Positions 7,282 to 14,879 of a stretch of 27,304 nucleotides of DNA are shown in pieces (within the stretch, counting starts at the first letter, position 1; each line of letters begins with the position of its first letter). Under the pieces are notes generated by a model. The model saw nothing but the letters and a program-made list of their open reading frames with translations. It did no database searches and was not told the DNA's origin. The stretch comes from Candidatus Aminicenantes bacterium UBA2190 (lineage in GTDB: Bacteria; Acidobacteriota; Aminicenantia; UBA2199), in NCBI GenBank assembly GCA_002335385.1, contig DCVK01000048.1, positions 6,196-33,499 on the forward strand. Reading direction: 5' to 3'. The position numbers and the translations under genes are program-made.

Positions 7282-9576
7282 ATGAGGAAACCCAAAAAAT
7301 CCCCGGACCTGCGCCTGGCCGGTATTCCCCGGCGCGGGAGGCTGCGCATTCATTTTTCGGGAGTCGTCCAGGGGGTGGGCTTCCGGCCCTTCCTCTACCG
7401 CGCGGCAAAGAACTTTGAATTGACGGGAACGGTCAGGAACAGGGGCGCCGAAGTCGTGCTTGAGGTGCAGGGCGGGCGCCTGCAGGAGTTCATGCGCCAT
7501 ATCGGGCACAGCGCGCCGCCGCTGAGCCATATAGAGACACTGAAGTGGGAGAAGATCCCTGAGAAGGCCGGAACGGAATTCGTCATCCTGGAGAGCGCGG
7601 GGAAGGGGAAGAAAGACATCATGGTGTCGCCCGATATCGCCCTCTGCGCCAATTGCCGGCAGGAGATGTCCACTCCCGGGAACCGCCGCTTCGCCTACCC
7701 CTTCACCAACTGCACCGACTGCGGCCCGCGCTTCACCATCATCGAGGGGCTCCCCTACGACCGCCCCAAGACCACGATGAAAAAGTTCCCCATGTGCCCC
7801 GCGTGCCGGAAAGAATATGGCGATCCCGGCGACCGGCGCTACCACGCCCAGCCCGTCTCCTGCCCGAACTGCGGGCCGACGCTGCAGCTGAAGGTCAAGG
7901 GCGGGATCGGGAAGAAGGAACCGCTGGCAACGGCGATCGGTCTCCTCAAAAAAGGCAGGGTCCTGGCGGTCAAGGGGATCGGCGGCTACCATTTGGCCTG
8001 CCGCGCCAACGACCCGAAAGCCCTCGAGCGGCTGCGGCGCTTCAAGGGGCGCGAGCGCAAGCCCTTCGCCCTGATGGCCACGCTGGCGATGATCGGGAAG
8101 CACTGCCCGCTGACGGTGGACGAAAGGAGGCTGCTGCAGAGCCCCCAGGCCCCCATCGTCCTGCTGCGGGCCAAGGCAGGCGACCGCCTGGCCCGCCTGT
8201 CGGCGCCGGGGCAGAACCGCATCGGCTTCATGCTCCCCTACTCGCCGCTGCACCGCCTGCTGGTGGAACAAATGAACGAGCCGCTGGTCATGACCTCGGC
8301 CAACATCTCCGACGAGCCGATCCTGTTCGACGACGCGGCGCCCGAGCTGCCCGGGCTCAGCGACGCCGTCCTGAGCCATGACCGGCCGATCCTCTCCTTC
8401 GCCGACGACTCGCTGGCGGTGATTTTCCGGAAGGAGCCTTATTTTTTCCGCCGCAGCCGCGGCTATGTCCCCCTGGCCATCGCCCTGCCCTTCGCCTCGG
8501 CGAAGACGGTGTTGGCTTTGGGCGGCATGCTCAAGACGACATTCTGCCTGCTCGCCGGCAAGCGCGCCTTCGTCGGCCCGCACATCGGCGACACCGAGTC
8601 CAACCCGGCGCTGGCCGCCGAGATGCGCGCCGCCCTCCATTTCATGAGGCTTTTCTCCCTGCGCGCGGACGTCGTCGCGGTCGACAAGCACCCCGCCTAC
8701 CCCAACCGCCTGCTGGCGGCGTCGTTCCCGCAGGCGAAGGTCGTGGAAGTGCAGCACCACGAAGCCCATGTCGCCTCGGTGCTGGCCGAGAACGGCGAAA
8801 CGGGGGCGGTCGTGGGCATCGCCCTCGACGGCACCGGCTACGGCGACGACGGCACGGCCTGGGGCGGCGAGTTCTTCACCGGCGGCCTGGCCGGGATGAA
8901 ACGAACCGGCCACCTGCGCCCCATCTTTCTTCCCGGCGGCGACGCGGCGGCGCGCGAGCCCTGGCGCACGGCGCTCTCGCTGCTCGTTGCCCTGGGCGAC
9001 GGCAAAAGGGCCCGGCGCCTGGCCGCCCGCTTCGGCCGCAGGGGGGAACAGGTGCTGGAGAGCACCCGCGAGCGCCGGGGCGGGGTGATGACCAGCAGCT
9101 GCGGCCGCCTGTTCGACGGCGTCGCCTCTCTCCTCGGCCTGGGCGACCGCAATTCCTACGAGGGCGAGCTGCCCGCGCTGCTGCAGGCCGAGGCCGAGAA
9201 GGCCGGGCCGCAGAAAGAACGCTACCCCTATGCGCTGGAAAGAAAGGACGGCATCTGCGTCCTGAACATGCTCCCGGCCGTGGAAGCGATGCTGGCCGAT
9301 AAAAAAACCCGGAGCGAAAAAGCCCGCTGCTTCCACTTGACCCTGGCCAACGGACTGCTGGATACGGCGATCCACCTGACCAGGGCTTCCGGAATACGAA
9401 AAGCGGCCCTGAGCGGCGGCGTTTTCCAGAACACCCTGCTGCTGGGGATGAGCCGGGACCTGTTTTCGCAAAACGGCTTCGAGGTCCTCCTCCAGCGGCA
9501 GGTCCCGCCCAACGACGGCGGCATCTCGCTGGGGCAGGCGGCCCTGGCCGCCAAAAAATTCATCAAGGAGTCATGA
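7282..9576 (+). CDS. hypF: Carbamoyltransferase HypF, [NiFe]-hydrogenase maturation
   Basis: Makes carbamoyl-AMP from carbamoyl phosphate and loads the carbamoyl group onto the C-terminal cysteine of HypE, the source of the cyanide ligands. It has 764 residues, full length for the family. Domains in order: acylphosphatase (SGVVQGVGFRPF at 26-37); two zinc-finger-like motifs with CxxC pairs at 122/125 and 144/147, then 172/175 and 194/197; a YrdC-like domain (about 205-390); and a Kae1-like domain with VQHHEAH, ALDGTGYG and SGGVFQN. ATG 7282 is preferred; a TTG at 7276 is in frame, and neither has a clear ribosome-binding site. First gene of the maturation operon. Confidence 0.97.
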   Translation: MRKPKKSPDLRLAGIPRRGRLRIHFSGVVQGVGFRPFLYRAAKNFELTGTVRNRGAEVVLEVQGGRLQEFMRHIGHSAPPLSHIETLKWEKIPEKAGTEFVILESAGKGKKDIMVSPDIALCANCRQEMSTPGNRRFAYPFTNCTDCGPRFTIIEGLPYDRPKTTMKKFPMCPACRKEYGDPGDRRYHAQPVSCPNCGPTLQLKVKGGIGKKEPLATAIGLLKKGRVLAVKGIGGYHLACRANDPKALERLRRFKGRERKPFALMATLAMIGKHCPLTVDERRLLQSPQAPIVLLRAKAGDRLARLSAPGQNRIGFMLPYSPLHRLLVEQMNEPLVMTSANISDEPILFDDAAPELPGLSDAVLSHDRPILSFADDSLAVIFRKEPYFFRRSRGYVPLAIALPFASAKTVLALGGMLKTTFCLLAGKRAFVGPHIGDTESNPALAAEMRAALHFMRLFSLRADVVAVDKHPAYPNRLLAASFPQAKVVEVQHHEAHVASVLAENGETGAVVGIALDGTGYGDDGTAWGGEFFTGGLAGMKRTGHLRPIFLPGGDAAAREPWRTALSLLVALGDGKRARRLAARFGRRGEQVLESTRERRGGVMTSSCGRLFDGVASLLGLGDRNSYEGELPALLQAEAEKAGPQKERYPYALERKDGICVLNMLPAVEAMLADKKTRSEKARCFHLTLANGLLDTAIHLTRASGIRKAALSGGVFQNTLLLGMSRDLFSQNGFEVLLQRQVPPNDGGISLGQAALAAKKFIKES

Positions 9577-9578
9577 TC

Positions 9579-9797
9579 ATGTGCCTGGCCGTTCCCATGC
9601 AAGTCCGTGAAATAAAAGGCGACATGGCCGTCGTCGAAAGCTCCGGCCTGAAGCGCGAGGTCGGCATCATGCTGCTCGACAAGGTGAAAATGGGAGACTG
9701 GGTGCTCATCCATGCCGGCTTCGCCATCTCCAAGTTGACCAAAAAGCAGGCCCGCCAGACGCTGGCCATCTTCGCGGAGGGACAATTCTTTGGCTAA
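9579..9797 (+). CDS. hypC: HypC/HybG-type hydrogenase assembly chaperone
   Basis: A small chaperone that works with HypD to carry the Fe(CN)2CO group to the hydrogenase large-subunit precursor. It has 72 residues. The protein must begin Met-Cys because Cys2 is the functional residue, and MCLAVPMQV fits; therefore ATG 9579 is chosen over the in-frame ATG 9573. AAGGAG at 9565-9570 lies 8 nt upstream of 9579 but only 2 nt from 9573, which agrees. It follows hypF by 2 nt and overlaps hypD by 8 nt. Confidence 0.96.
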   Translation: MCLAVPMQVREIKGDMAVVESSGLKREVGIMLLDKVKMGDWVLIHAGFAISKLTKKQARQTLAIFAEGQFFG

Positions 9798-10842
9798 GAC
9801 AACGCCGCTGACCCGCATGGCCGAGCGCCTGCTCCACCTCCCGGTCCCCGGCGGTGCCAAGATCATGGAGGTCTGCGGCAGCCACACCGTGGCCATCCGT
9901 CGCTTCGGCGTGCAGCGCCTTCTTCCCGCGGGAGTGAAGCTGGTCTCGGGGCCGGGATGCCCGGTTTGCGTCACCCCCGACCTTTTCATCGACGAAGCCG
10001 TCGCCCTGGCCCGCCAAGGCGTGATCGTCGCCAGCTTCGGCGACATGCTGCGCGTCCCCGGCAGCCGCTCCTCGCTGGAGAGGGAGCGTGCCGCCGGCGG
10101 CGACATCCGCGCCGTCTATTCGCCGCTGGACGCCCTGCGCCTGGCGGAGGACAGCGGCAGGGAGACGGTGTTCCTGGCCGTCGGCTTCGAGACCACGGCG
10201 CCGGCCATCGCCGTTGCCGCGCTGTTGGCCGTCGAGAAAAAACTCGCCAATTTCTCGCTGCTCACCTCCCTGCGCCTGGTGCCTCCCGCCCTCAAGGCGC
10301 TCGTTTCCGAAAGTTCCGGACTGGCGGGCTTCCTCCTCCCCGGCCACGTCTCGGCGATCATCGGCCGCCAGGCCTACGGGTTCCTGGCCGCAAGCCGCCT
10401 GCCCGGGGTGATCGCCGGCTTCCATGCCGAGGACATCATTTCGTCGCTGGGGCTGTTGCTCGAGATGCATAATAAAGGTATATATGAGATCGTGAACAAC
10501 TACCGGCGGGTCGTGCGCGACGAAGGCAATGAACGGTCGCGGTCGGTGCTGGCCGAGGTCTTCACCCCCTCCGACGCCGAGTGGCGCGGCCTGGGGAGCA
10601 TCCCGGCAAGCGGCCTGGTGCTGCGCCCCGCCTTTGCCGCCCTCGATGCCCGCCAGCGCTTCACCATCCATGCCGACAGTGCCCCCCGGCGCAAGGGTTG
10701 CCGCTGCGGCGACGTGCTGCGCGGCCTCATCGATCCCCCCGCCTGCCCTCTCTTTAACCGGTCCTGCCGCCCCGACCATCCCGTCGGCCCGTGCATGGTC
10801 TCCTCGGAGGGGAGCTGCAGCGCCTGGGTGACCTATGGCTAA
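9790..10842 (+). CDS. hypD: Hydrogenase formation protein HypD
   Basis: Iron-sulfur scaffold on which the Fe(CN)2CO moiety is assembled together with HypC and HypE. It has 350 residues. Conserved motifs are CGSHT (C29), GPGCPVC (C57, C60), GFETTAP and the C-terminal cysteine-rich region (KGCRCGDVL..., PACPLF, GPCMVSSEGSCSAW) that binds the [4Fe-4S] cluster. The start is a TTG at 9790 with GGAGGG (9776-9781) 8 nt upstream, giving the N-terminus MAKTTPLTRM. It overlaps hypC by 8 nt and hypE by 8 nt (ATGGCTAA). Confidence 0.96.
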   Translation: MAKTTPLTRMAERLLHLPVPGGAKIMEVCGSHTVAIRRFGVQRLLPAGVKLVSGPGCPVCVTPDLFIDEAVALARQGVIVASFGDMLRVPGSRSSLERERAAGGDIRAVYSPLDALRLAEDSGRETVFLAVGFETTAPAIAVAALLAVEKKLANFSLLTSLRLVPPALKALVSESSGLAGFLLPGHVSAIIGRQAYGFLAASRLPGVIAGFHAEDIISSLGLLLEMHNKGIYEIVNNYRRVVRDEGNERSRSVLAEVFTPSDAEWRGLGSIPASGLVLRPAFAALDARQRFTIHADSAPRRKGCRCGDVLRGLIDPPACPLFNRSCRPDHPVGPCMVSSEGSCSAWVTYG

Positions 10843-11827
10843 GGTCCTGCTGGCCCACGGCGGCGGCGGTAGCCGGAGCGCCGAACTGACCCGGCTCGTG
10901 TTCCAGCGCTTCCTGCGCGACCCGCTGCTGCTGGAGATGGACGACGCCGCCCGCCTGCCCGACAGCGGCCAGGTGTTCACCACCGACAGTTTCGTGGTCA
11001 AGCCCCTGTTCTTCCCCGGCGGCGATATCGGCCGCCTGGCGGTCTGCGGTACGGTCAACGACATGGCGGTCATGGGCGCCGAGCCGCTGTACCTCTCCAT
11101 CGGCTTCATCATCGAGGAGGGCCTGGCCATCGCCCGGCTGCAGAGGATCCTCGCCTCCATCGCCGTTGCCTGCCGCCAAAGCGGGGCGCGCATCGTCTGC
11201 GCCGACACCAAGGTGGTCGAGCGGGGCAAGGCCGACGGCCTGTTCATCAACACCTCGGGGATCGGCCGGCCCGTGTTCAGGAAGCCGGTCGTCGCCGGCC
11301 GCGTGAAGCCGGGGGACGCCGTCCTGATCAACGGACCCATCGGCCTGCACGGGGTTTCCGTTCTGACCGCGCGCGGCGAATTCGGCCTGAGGGCGAGCAT
11401 CCGCAGCGACGTCGCCCCGCTCTGGGGACTGATCCGGACGTGCCGCGCCCTCGACGTCCCCTTCATGCGCGACCCGACGCGCGGCGGCCTGGCTCAGACG
11501 CTGAACGAGCTGGTCCAGGGAAGGGAATTCGGCGTGCGCATCCATGAGGAGGAGCTGCCCATCCCGAAAAAAGTGGCCGCGGTCTGCGACCTGCTCGGCT
11601 TCGACCCGCTGCACGTGGCCAACGAGGGCAAGGTGATCATGGTGGCCGCGCGTTCTGACGCGAAAAAGGCGCTGGCTCTCCTGCGCCGCCACCCGTTGGG
11701 CAGGGGGGCGCGGCGCATCGGCGAGATCACGGCCGCGGATCCCGGCCGCGTCATCATGGCCACGAGGGCCGGCAGCGAGCGCATCGTCATGCCCCCGGCC
11801 GGCGAGATCCTGCCCCGCATCTGCTGA
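10835..11827 (+). CDS. hypE: Hydrogenase expression/formation protein HypE
   Basis: ATP-dependent dehydratase that converts a carbamoylated C-terminal cysteine to thiocyanate and passes cyanide to iron on HypC-HypD. It has 330 residues of PurM/AIR synthase-like fold. The N-terminal HGGGGSRS and the GDIGRLAVCGTVNDMAVMGA segment bind nucleotide, DPTRGGLAQTLNEL marks the second half, and the chain ends exactly in PRIC, so the required terminal cysteine (C330) is intact. It starts inside the hypD stop region and ends with TGATG, sharing one base with hypA. Confidence 0.97.
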   Translation: MAKVLLAHGGGGSRSAELTRLVFQRFLRDPLLLEMDDAARLPDSGQVFTTDSFVVKPLFFPGGDIGRLAVCGTVNDMAVMGAEPLYLSIGFIIEEGLAIARLQRILASIAVACRQSGARIVCADTKVVERGKADGLFINTSGIGRPVFRKPVVAGRVKPGDAVLINGPIGLHGVSVLTARGEFGLRASIRSDVAPLWGLIRTCRALDVPFMRDPTRGGLAQTLNELVQGREFGVRIHEEELPIPKKVAAVCDLLGFDPLHVANEGKVIMVAARSDAKKALALLRRHPLGRGARRIGEITAADPGRVIMATRAGSERIVMPPAGEILPRIC

Positions 11828-12183
11828 TGCACGAAGGATCGATCGCCGCCGCCCTGGTCCAGAGCGTGCTGGAAGTCCGGGAAAAAGAGGCGCTCGGCAC
11901 GGTCAAGCTCGTGACCGTGTGCATCGGCCGCCTGCACCATGTCGTACCGGAATTGCTGCAGTCCGCCTACCGCCTGCTGAAAAAGGAGCACGGCCCCCTG
12001 GCCCGGTCCCGGCTCGCCATCGAGATCCTTGCCGTGCGCATCGCCTGCCGCGCCTGCGGCCGCGAGACCGTGATCGAGAAGCCCGAGTTCGCCTGTTCCG
12101 CCTGCGGCTCCACGCAGATCGACGTGATCGGAGGCAGGGAGATGCACCTGAAAGAGGTCATTGGCGTAAGGCGGAAGGCGTAG
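11827..12183 (+). CDS. hypA: Hydrogenase nickel-insertion protein HypA
   Basis: Delivers nickel to the large-subunit precursor together with HypB. It has 118 residues. The N-terminal Met-His-Glu supplies the nickel-binding histidine H2, and a zinc site is formed by C74/C77 (CRAC) and C90/C93 (CSAC). It is the last gene of hypFCDEA, coupled to hypE by TGATG. The 3' end (GREMHLKEVIGV) has a diverged copy at 13840-13883. Its usual partner hypB is not adjacent but lies 4.3 kb away on the other strand. Confidence 0.95.
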   Translation: MHEGSIAAALVQSVLEVREKEALGTVKLVTVCIGRLHHVVPELLQSAYRLLKKEHGPLARSRLAIEILAVRIACRACGRETVIEKPEFACSACGSTQIDVIGGREMHLKEVIGVRRKA

Positions 12184-12243
12184 GGAAGAGAGAAGACAAA
12201 GGCAAAAGGAAAAAGGCAAAAGGCAAAAGTTAAGAAGAGGTTC

Positions 12244-12296
12244 GACGCTGCCGGCCCTGGCAAGGGCGGCGTCCTCGAGGGGCACCAGCCCCGAGG
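12244..12296. other. Two adjacent GC-rich hairpins
   Basis: GACGCTGCC (12244-12252) pairs fully with GGCGGCGTC (12265-12273), with one G-T pair. CCTC..GGGGC (12273-12283) pairs with GCCCC.GAGG (12288-12296) around an ACCA loop with a 2-nt bulge. They may end or stabilise the hypA mRNA, but there is no T-run. Confidence 0.45.
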
Positions 12297-12338
12297 GGGA
12301 TTCGATGTTCGAAGTTCGATGTTGAAGAAAAGAACCAA

Positions 12339-12448
12339 ACAAATTCCAAAATCCGATGACCCAATCCCCTGACGGGGACTTTGACCCAAACGAAGAAAAT
12401 GCAATTGCAAGGAGCTTTTGTTTTGGTCATTCGAATTTGGAATTTGGC
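12339..12448. repeat. AT-rich imperfect inverted repeat with inner hairpin
   Basis: The left arm (about 12339-12363, AAATTCCAAAATCCGATGAC) is complementary, with a few mismatches, to the right arm (about 12424-12448, GGTCATTCGAATTTGGAATT). Between them CCCCTGACGGGG (12366-12377) forms a small inner hairpin. The TTTGGAATTT-type text continues to 12477. Confidence 0.55.
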
Positions 12449-12473
12449 ATTTATTTGGAAATTGGGATTTGGA

Positions 12474-12540
12474 ATTTAAGTCTTCGTATTGCTTTTTCTG
12501 TCTGTCCACCGTAAACCATCCACCGTAAACCGATTGCTTC
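12474..12540 (-). repeat. Dispersed repeat, copy A (inverted relative to 27228-27278)
   Basis: Positions 12474-12509 match the reverse complement of 27243-27278 at 34 of 36 positions. A further shared piece (AACCGATTGC, 12528-12537) lies beyond a tandem CCACCGTAAACC duplication (12507-12530) that copy B lacks. Confidence 0.8.
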
Positions 12541-12605
12541 CATTCCCTCGTTATGCGTGATGCGTAATGCGTGATGAGAAAGAACAGAATTGCTCTTCAC
12601 TCTGA

Positions 12606-12733
12606 CTATCACTACCACTATCACTACCACTGATGCCCGTAAGGCCTCTTGCTGACACTGTCACTGACACTGACACTGAAGTCCGTTCAATTCTCTTGCT
12701 TACACTGCCACTTGTGCCCGCAAGGCCTCCTGT
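12606..12733 (+). repeat. Degenerate CACTGN tract, copy 2, with an internal 81-nt duplication
   Basis: Tandem CACTAC/CACTGA units enclose two copies of TGCCCGYAAGGCCTCYTG, at 12634 and 12715, spaced 81 nt apart. A trace of the same element is in the tract at 7164-7234. The tract begins immediately after the stop codon of the lipoprotein gene on the minus strand. Confidence 0.75.
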
Positions 12734-13165
12734 TCACTTCTTGACCGCTTCCCACAAATCTCCATCAGCATATGAAACCAGCCCTCCCCACTCGTCGCCC
12801 AGGCGCCCGATCATCCGACCATCTTCGATGAAGCCGTCGAATTCAACGCCCCGGCCCAAATAGCCGATCATGAAACGAATGAAGTTCGGGTCCGTAAGGG
12901 ACGCATACCCTATTTCGGTCTTCAGAATGCCGCCGCAGGTGAAGGTGAAATCGACCCTCATCAATCGCCCTTCGTAGGCGGAAAAATCCATCGTCCCCAG
13001 CATGTCGCATCCCCTGAACCGCGTGTCGCTCGATGCCCAGGACGTGACCTGCCAGGTGCCGAGGACGTCGGCTTTCGTGACGGTCTCGGCCTTCTTGCAG
13101 CCCTGGACTGCGCCGAGCACGGCCAGGAGCGCCGCGAGCGCAAGTAGTTTCAGCAACTTGTTCAT
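12734..13165 (-). CDS. Small putative lipoprotein of unknown function
   Basis: A protein of 143 residues. Residues 1-22 form a lipoprotein signal peptide ending in a lipobox-like V-Q-G-C (C23), so it is probably lipidated by the Lgt/LspA pathway encoded in this window. The mature part starts KKAETVTKADVLGTWQVTSW, reminiscent of lipocalin-like small beta-barrel proteins (VLGTW), but I do not recognise a family with confidence. ATG 13165 is chosen over longer forms because it starts the signal peptide, has GGTGG upstream, and overlaps the stop of the preceding gene as ATGA. Likely co-transcribed with it. Confidence 0.7.
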   Translation of the reverse strand: MNKLLKLLALAALLAVLGAVQGCKKAETVTKADVLGTWQVTSWASSDTRFRGCDMLGTMDFSAYEGRLMRVDFTFTCGGILKTEIGYASLTDPNFIRFMIGYLGRGVEFDGFIEDGRMIGRLGDEWGGLVSYADGDLWEAVKK

Positions 13166-13779
13166 TGTACCCCCACCTGCTGCCTGCCGCTGATGCAGAA
13201 CAGCAGCCCCGCGCTTAACTCCAGGCCGCTGAAGTCGGTCCGGTAGTGGTAGGTCCCGTTCGGGGTCGTCCACTTCTCGGTGTGGGGCACCAGGTTGTAG
13301 CGGGCGGACAGCTGCACCTGCAGGAACCGGAAGAGGCGCAGATAGCCGCCGCCCTGGACGTACGGGCCGAAGGCGGATTTCACCGGCAGGATGAACGGAG
13401 TGAAGGCGTCGTCGCTGAAAAAATAGCCGTTCAAGCCGACGCCCACGAACGGTTCGCCGTTCTTCAGCCGGACCGGCTTCCAGCGCAGGCCGCCGGCGAA
13501 AGCGTCAATGCGGAAGATGCGGTCAGAGCCGTGCCCCATGCGGTACTCCGTCTTGCTGAACTTGTACGCCCCCCAGATCTCGAGCCGCTTGGCGCAGCGG
13601 ACCGCCAGCTCGATCCCCGGCAGGCCCCCGGCCAGGAGCCCATCCACTTCAGACAGGTCCCCATAGCTCCCGAATGAGAGTGCCGGGCCGATCTTCAAGA
13701 TCTCCTCATGGCGCTCGACGGCAGAACCAGGCGCCCGGGAATAAAGTACGAGCAGCGCAAGAGCCACGAATGTTTTCAT
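13162..13779 (-). CDS. Putative outer-membrane beta-barrel-like protein
   Basis: A protein of 205 residues with a likely signal peptide (about 1-20, MKTFVALALLVLYSRAPGSA). The remainder shows alternating hydrophobic/polar segments rich in Gly and aromatics (IEIWGAYKF-like, FVGVGLNGYFF, YVQGGGYLRLFRFLQVQLSA, GLELSAGLLF), as in small outer-membrane barrels. No specific family was recognised. It precedes the lipoprotein gene with a 4-nt ATGA overlap; the two form a two-gene unit that may act together at the outer membrane. Confidence 0.65.
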   Translation of the reverse strand: MKTFVALALLVLYSRAPGSAVERHEEILKIGPALSFGSYGDLSEVDGLLAGGLPGIELAVRCAKRLEIWGAYKFSKTEYRMGHGSDRIFRIDAFAGGLRWKPVRLKNGEPFVGVGLNGYFFSDDAFTPFILPVKSAFGPYVQGGGYLRLFRFLQVQLSARYNLVPHTEKWTTPNGTYHYRTDFSGLELSAGLLFCISGRQQVGVQ

Positions 13780-13839
13780 CCCTCCTCCTTCCGAATATCC
13801 ATAGCACCGGCACTTAGCCCAGTCAATACCCGGTCAGGC

Positions 13840-13883
13840 AACGGCAGGGAGATGCGGTTGAAAGAGGTTGTTGGCATCAAAAT
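13840..13883 (+). pseudogene. Remnant of a second hypA 3' end
   Basis: Translated in frame this reads NGREMRLKEVVGIKIK, against GGREMHLKEVIGVRRK at the end of hypA (12130-12180). At DNA level GGCAGGGAGATGC and TGAAAGAGGT are identical, and the remaining differences give mostly conservative residues (I/V, V/I, R/K). That suggests it diverged while still coding. No upstream hypA sequence precedes it, and the frame runs on into the CACTGN-type tract. It is a fragment, not a gene. Confidence 0.6.
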
Positions 13884-13890
13884 AAAAGAA

Positions 13891-13920
13891 AGTGACAGTG
13901 TCAGTTTCAGTGTCACTGTT
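13891..13920 (-). repeat. Degenerate CACTGN tract, copy 3
   Basis: The tract reads AGTGACAGTGTCAGTTTCAG on the plus strand and overlaps the stop codon (13913-13915) of the SGNH-like gene, in the same relation to the gene end as at 12733. Confidence 0.65.
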
Positions 13921-14878
13921 GATTCTGAACTTCAGGCTCGATCAATCCCAGTTTTTCCAGATCGGCGCGGATGAGATCGGAGAATATTGCGGCTCCATCC
14001 AGGTTCAGATGCTGCGCATCGCGGAAATAGCGACCCGCGGGCGCCTGGAGCACCCCGTGCCGCTCGAGCAGATGGACGCGGGGATAGGCGGCGGCGATGG
14101 CGCGGATGCGGGCATAGTAATCCTCGATCGGCATGAGCCTCTCGGCGACCCGCAGGTACTCGGAGGTGACCGGGAAGCGGATCAGGATGACGGTTAGTCC
14201 CCGCCGCTGCGCCAGGTCAAGGATACTTTTAAAGTACAGCACCATGTCGGGGCTGAAGAGGTCGACGCCCTCCAGCTGGCGCCTGGCCCGCGTGCGGCCG
14301 CGCTCCATTCGCCCCTTCTTGATGAAGAACCCGGGCCGCGGCGTGAAGCCGCGGTCGATGCGGGCCACCTCCGGCTCGCAGCGGCCCGGCAGCCAGCACG
14401 AAAGGAAGCGCTGATACTCGCCGCGAAAGCCGAACAGGCGCAGGGCGAGCAGCTCACGCGCATAGTGCAGCCACTTGCCCCTGAGCCGGCCGATCTCCAG
14501 GTAGTCGACATAACGCGCCCACTCGGAAGTGACCAGCATGCGGTTGGAGCGGAAAGCGCTGAACGAGTGCAGGTCGGCGGGCAGGATGATCATGCGCAGG
14601 GAGGGAAGGCGGCGGACGGCATAGCGCAGCTTGTAATAATTATGGATGTAGCTCTCCCCGTCGCTGCCGAAATTGCAGGCCTGGCCGAATCGCTGGGGAT
14701 CGAGCGAGTCGGTGGCGTGCGAGTCCCCGAGAATGAGGATGCGCGTCCCCGCGGGGATGGGCGGCCGGCCGACGAACGCCATCCGGTCATGGATGCGGCT
14801 CAACACAACGCCGAGCGCCAGCAAGGGCAGCAGGAAGGCGGCCAGCATGGCCAGCACCCTGATCTTTTCCCGCTTCAT
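13913..14878 (-). CDS. SGNH-like (AlgJ/DltD-type) membrane-anchored protein
   Basis: A protein of 321 residues with an N-terminal membrane anchor at about 9-26, the rest outside the cytoplasmic membrane. SGNH hydrolase-like blocks are GDSHATD (about 51-57; the serine is the expected nucleophile) and DAQHLNLDGA (about 291-300; the Asp and His of the triad). It begins 1 nt after the stop of the MBOAT acyltransferase gene. Such pairs O-acylate exported polysaccharides: the MBOAT protein moves the acyl group across the membrane and the SGNH protein transfers it. The substrate is unknown. The C-terminal few residues are encoded next to repeat sequence. Confidence 0.75.
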   Translation of the reverse strand: MKREKIRVLAMLAAFLLPLLALGVVLSRIHDRMAFVGRPPIPAGTRILILGDSHATDSLDPQRFGQACNFGSDGESYIHNYYKLRYAVRRLPSLRMIILPADLHSFSAFRSNRMLVTSEWARYVDYLEIGRLRGKWLHYARELLALRLFGFRGEYQRFLSCWLPGRCEPEVARIDRGFTPRPGFFIKKGRMERGRTRARRQLEGVDLFSPDMVLYFKSILDLAQRRGLTVILIRFPVTSEYLRVAERLMPIEDYYARIRAIAAAYPRVHLLERHGVLQAPAGRYFRDAQHLNLDGAAIFSDLIRADLEKLGLIEPEVQNQQ

Positions 14879-14879
14879 G

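Larger units (their letters stand above)
12184..12733. other. 550-nt intergenic repeat zone downstream of hypA
   Basis: No gene seen. In order it holds a purine-rich GGCAAAA run (12190-12230), two GC-rich hairpins (12244-12296), an AT-rich inverted repeat (12339-12448), a dispersed repeat also found at 27228-27278, a degenerate ATGCGTGATGCGTAATGCGTGATG unit (12553-12577) and a CACTGN tract (12606-12733). GC content falls sharply compared with the flanking genes. Confidence 0.75.

Noticed and set aside
7068..7450. Complete RNase P RNA gene on the minus strand
   Set aside because: Only the 3' motif is present; the required 5' core would fall in hypF and is not there.
12606..12733. CRISPR array
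   Set aside because: The units are short (about 6 nt), degenerate and have no spacers of regular length; no cas genes are in the window.
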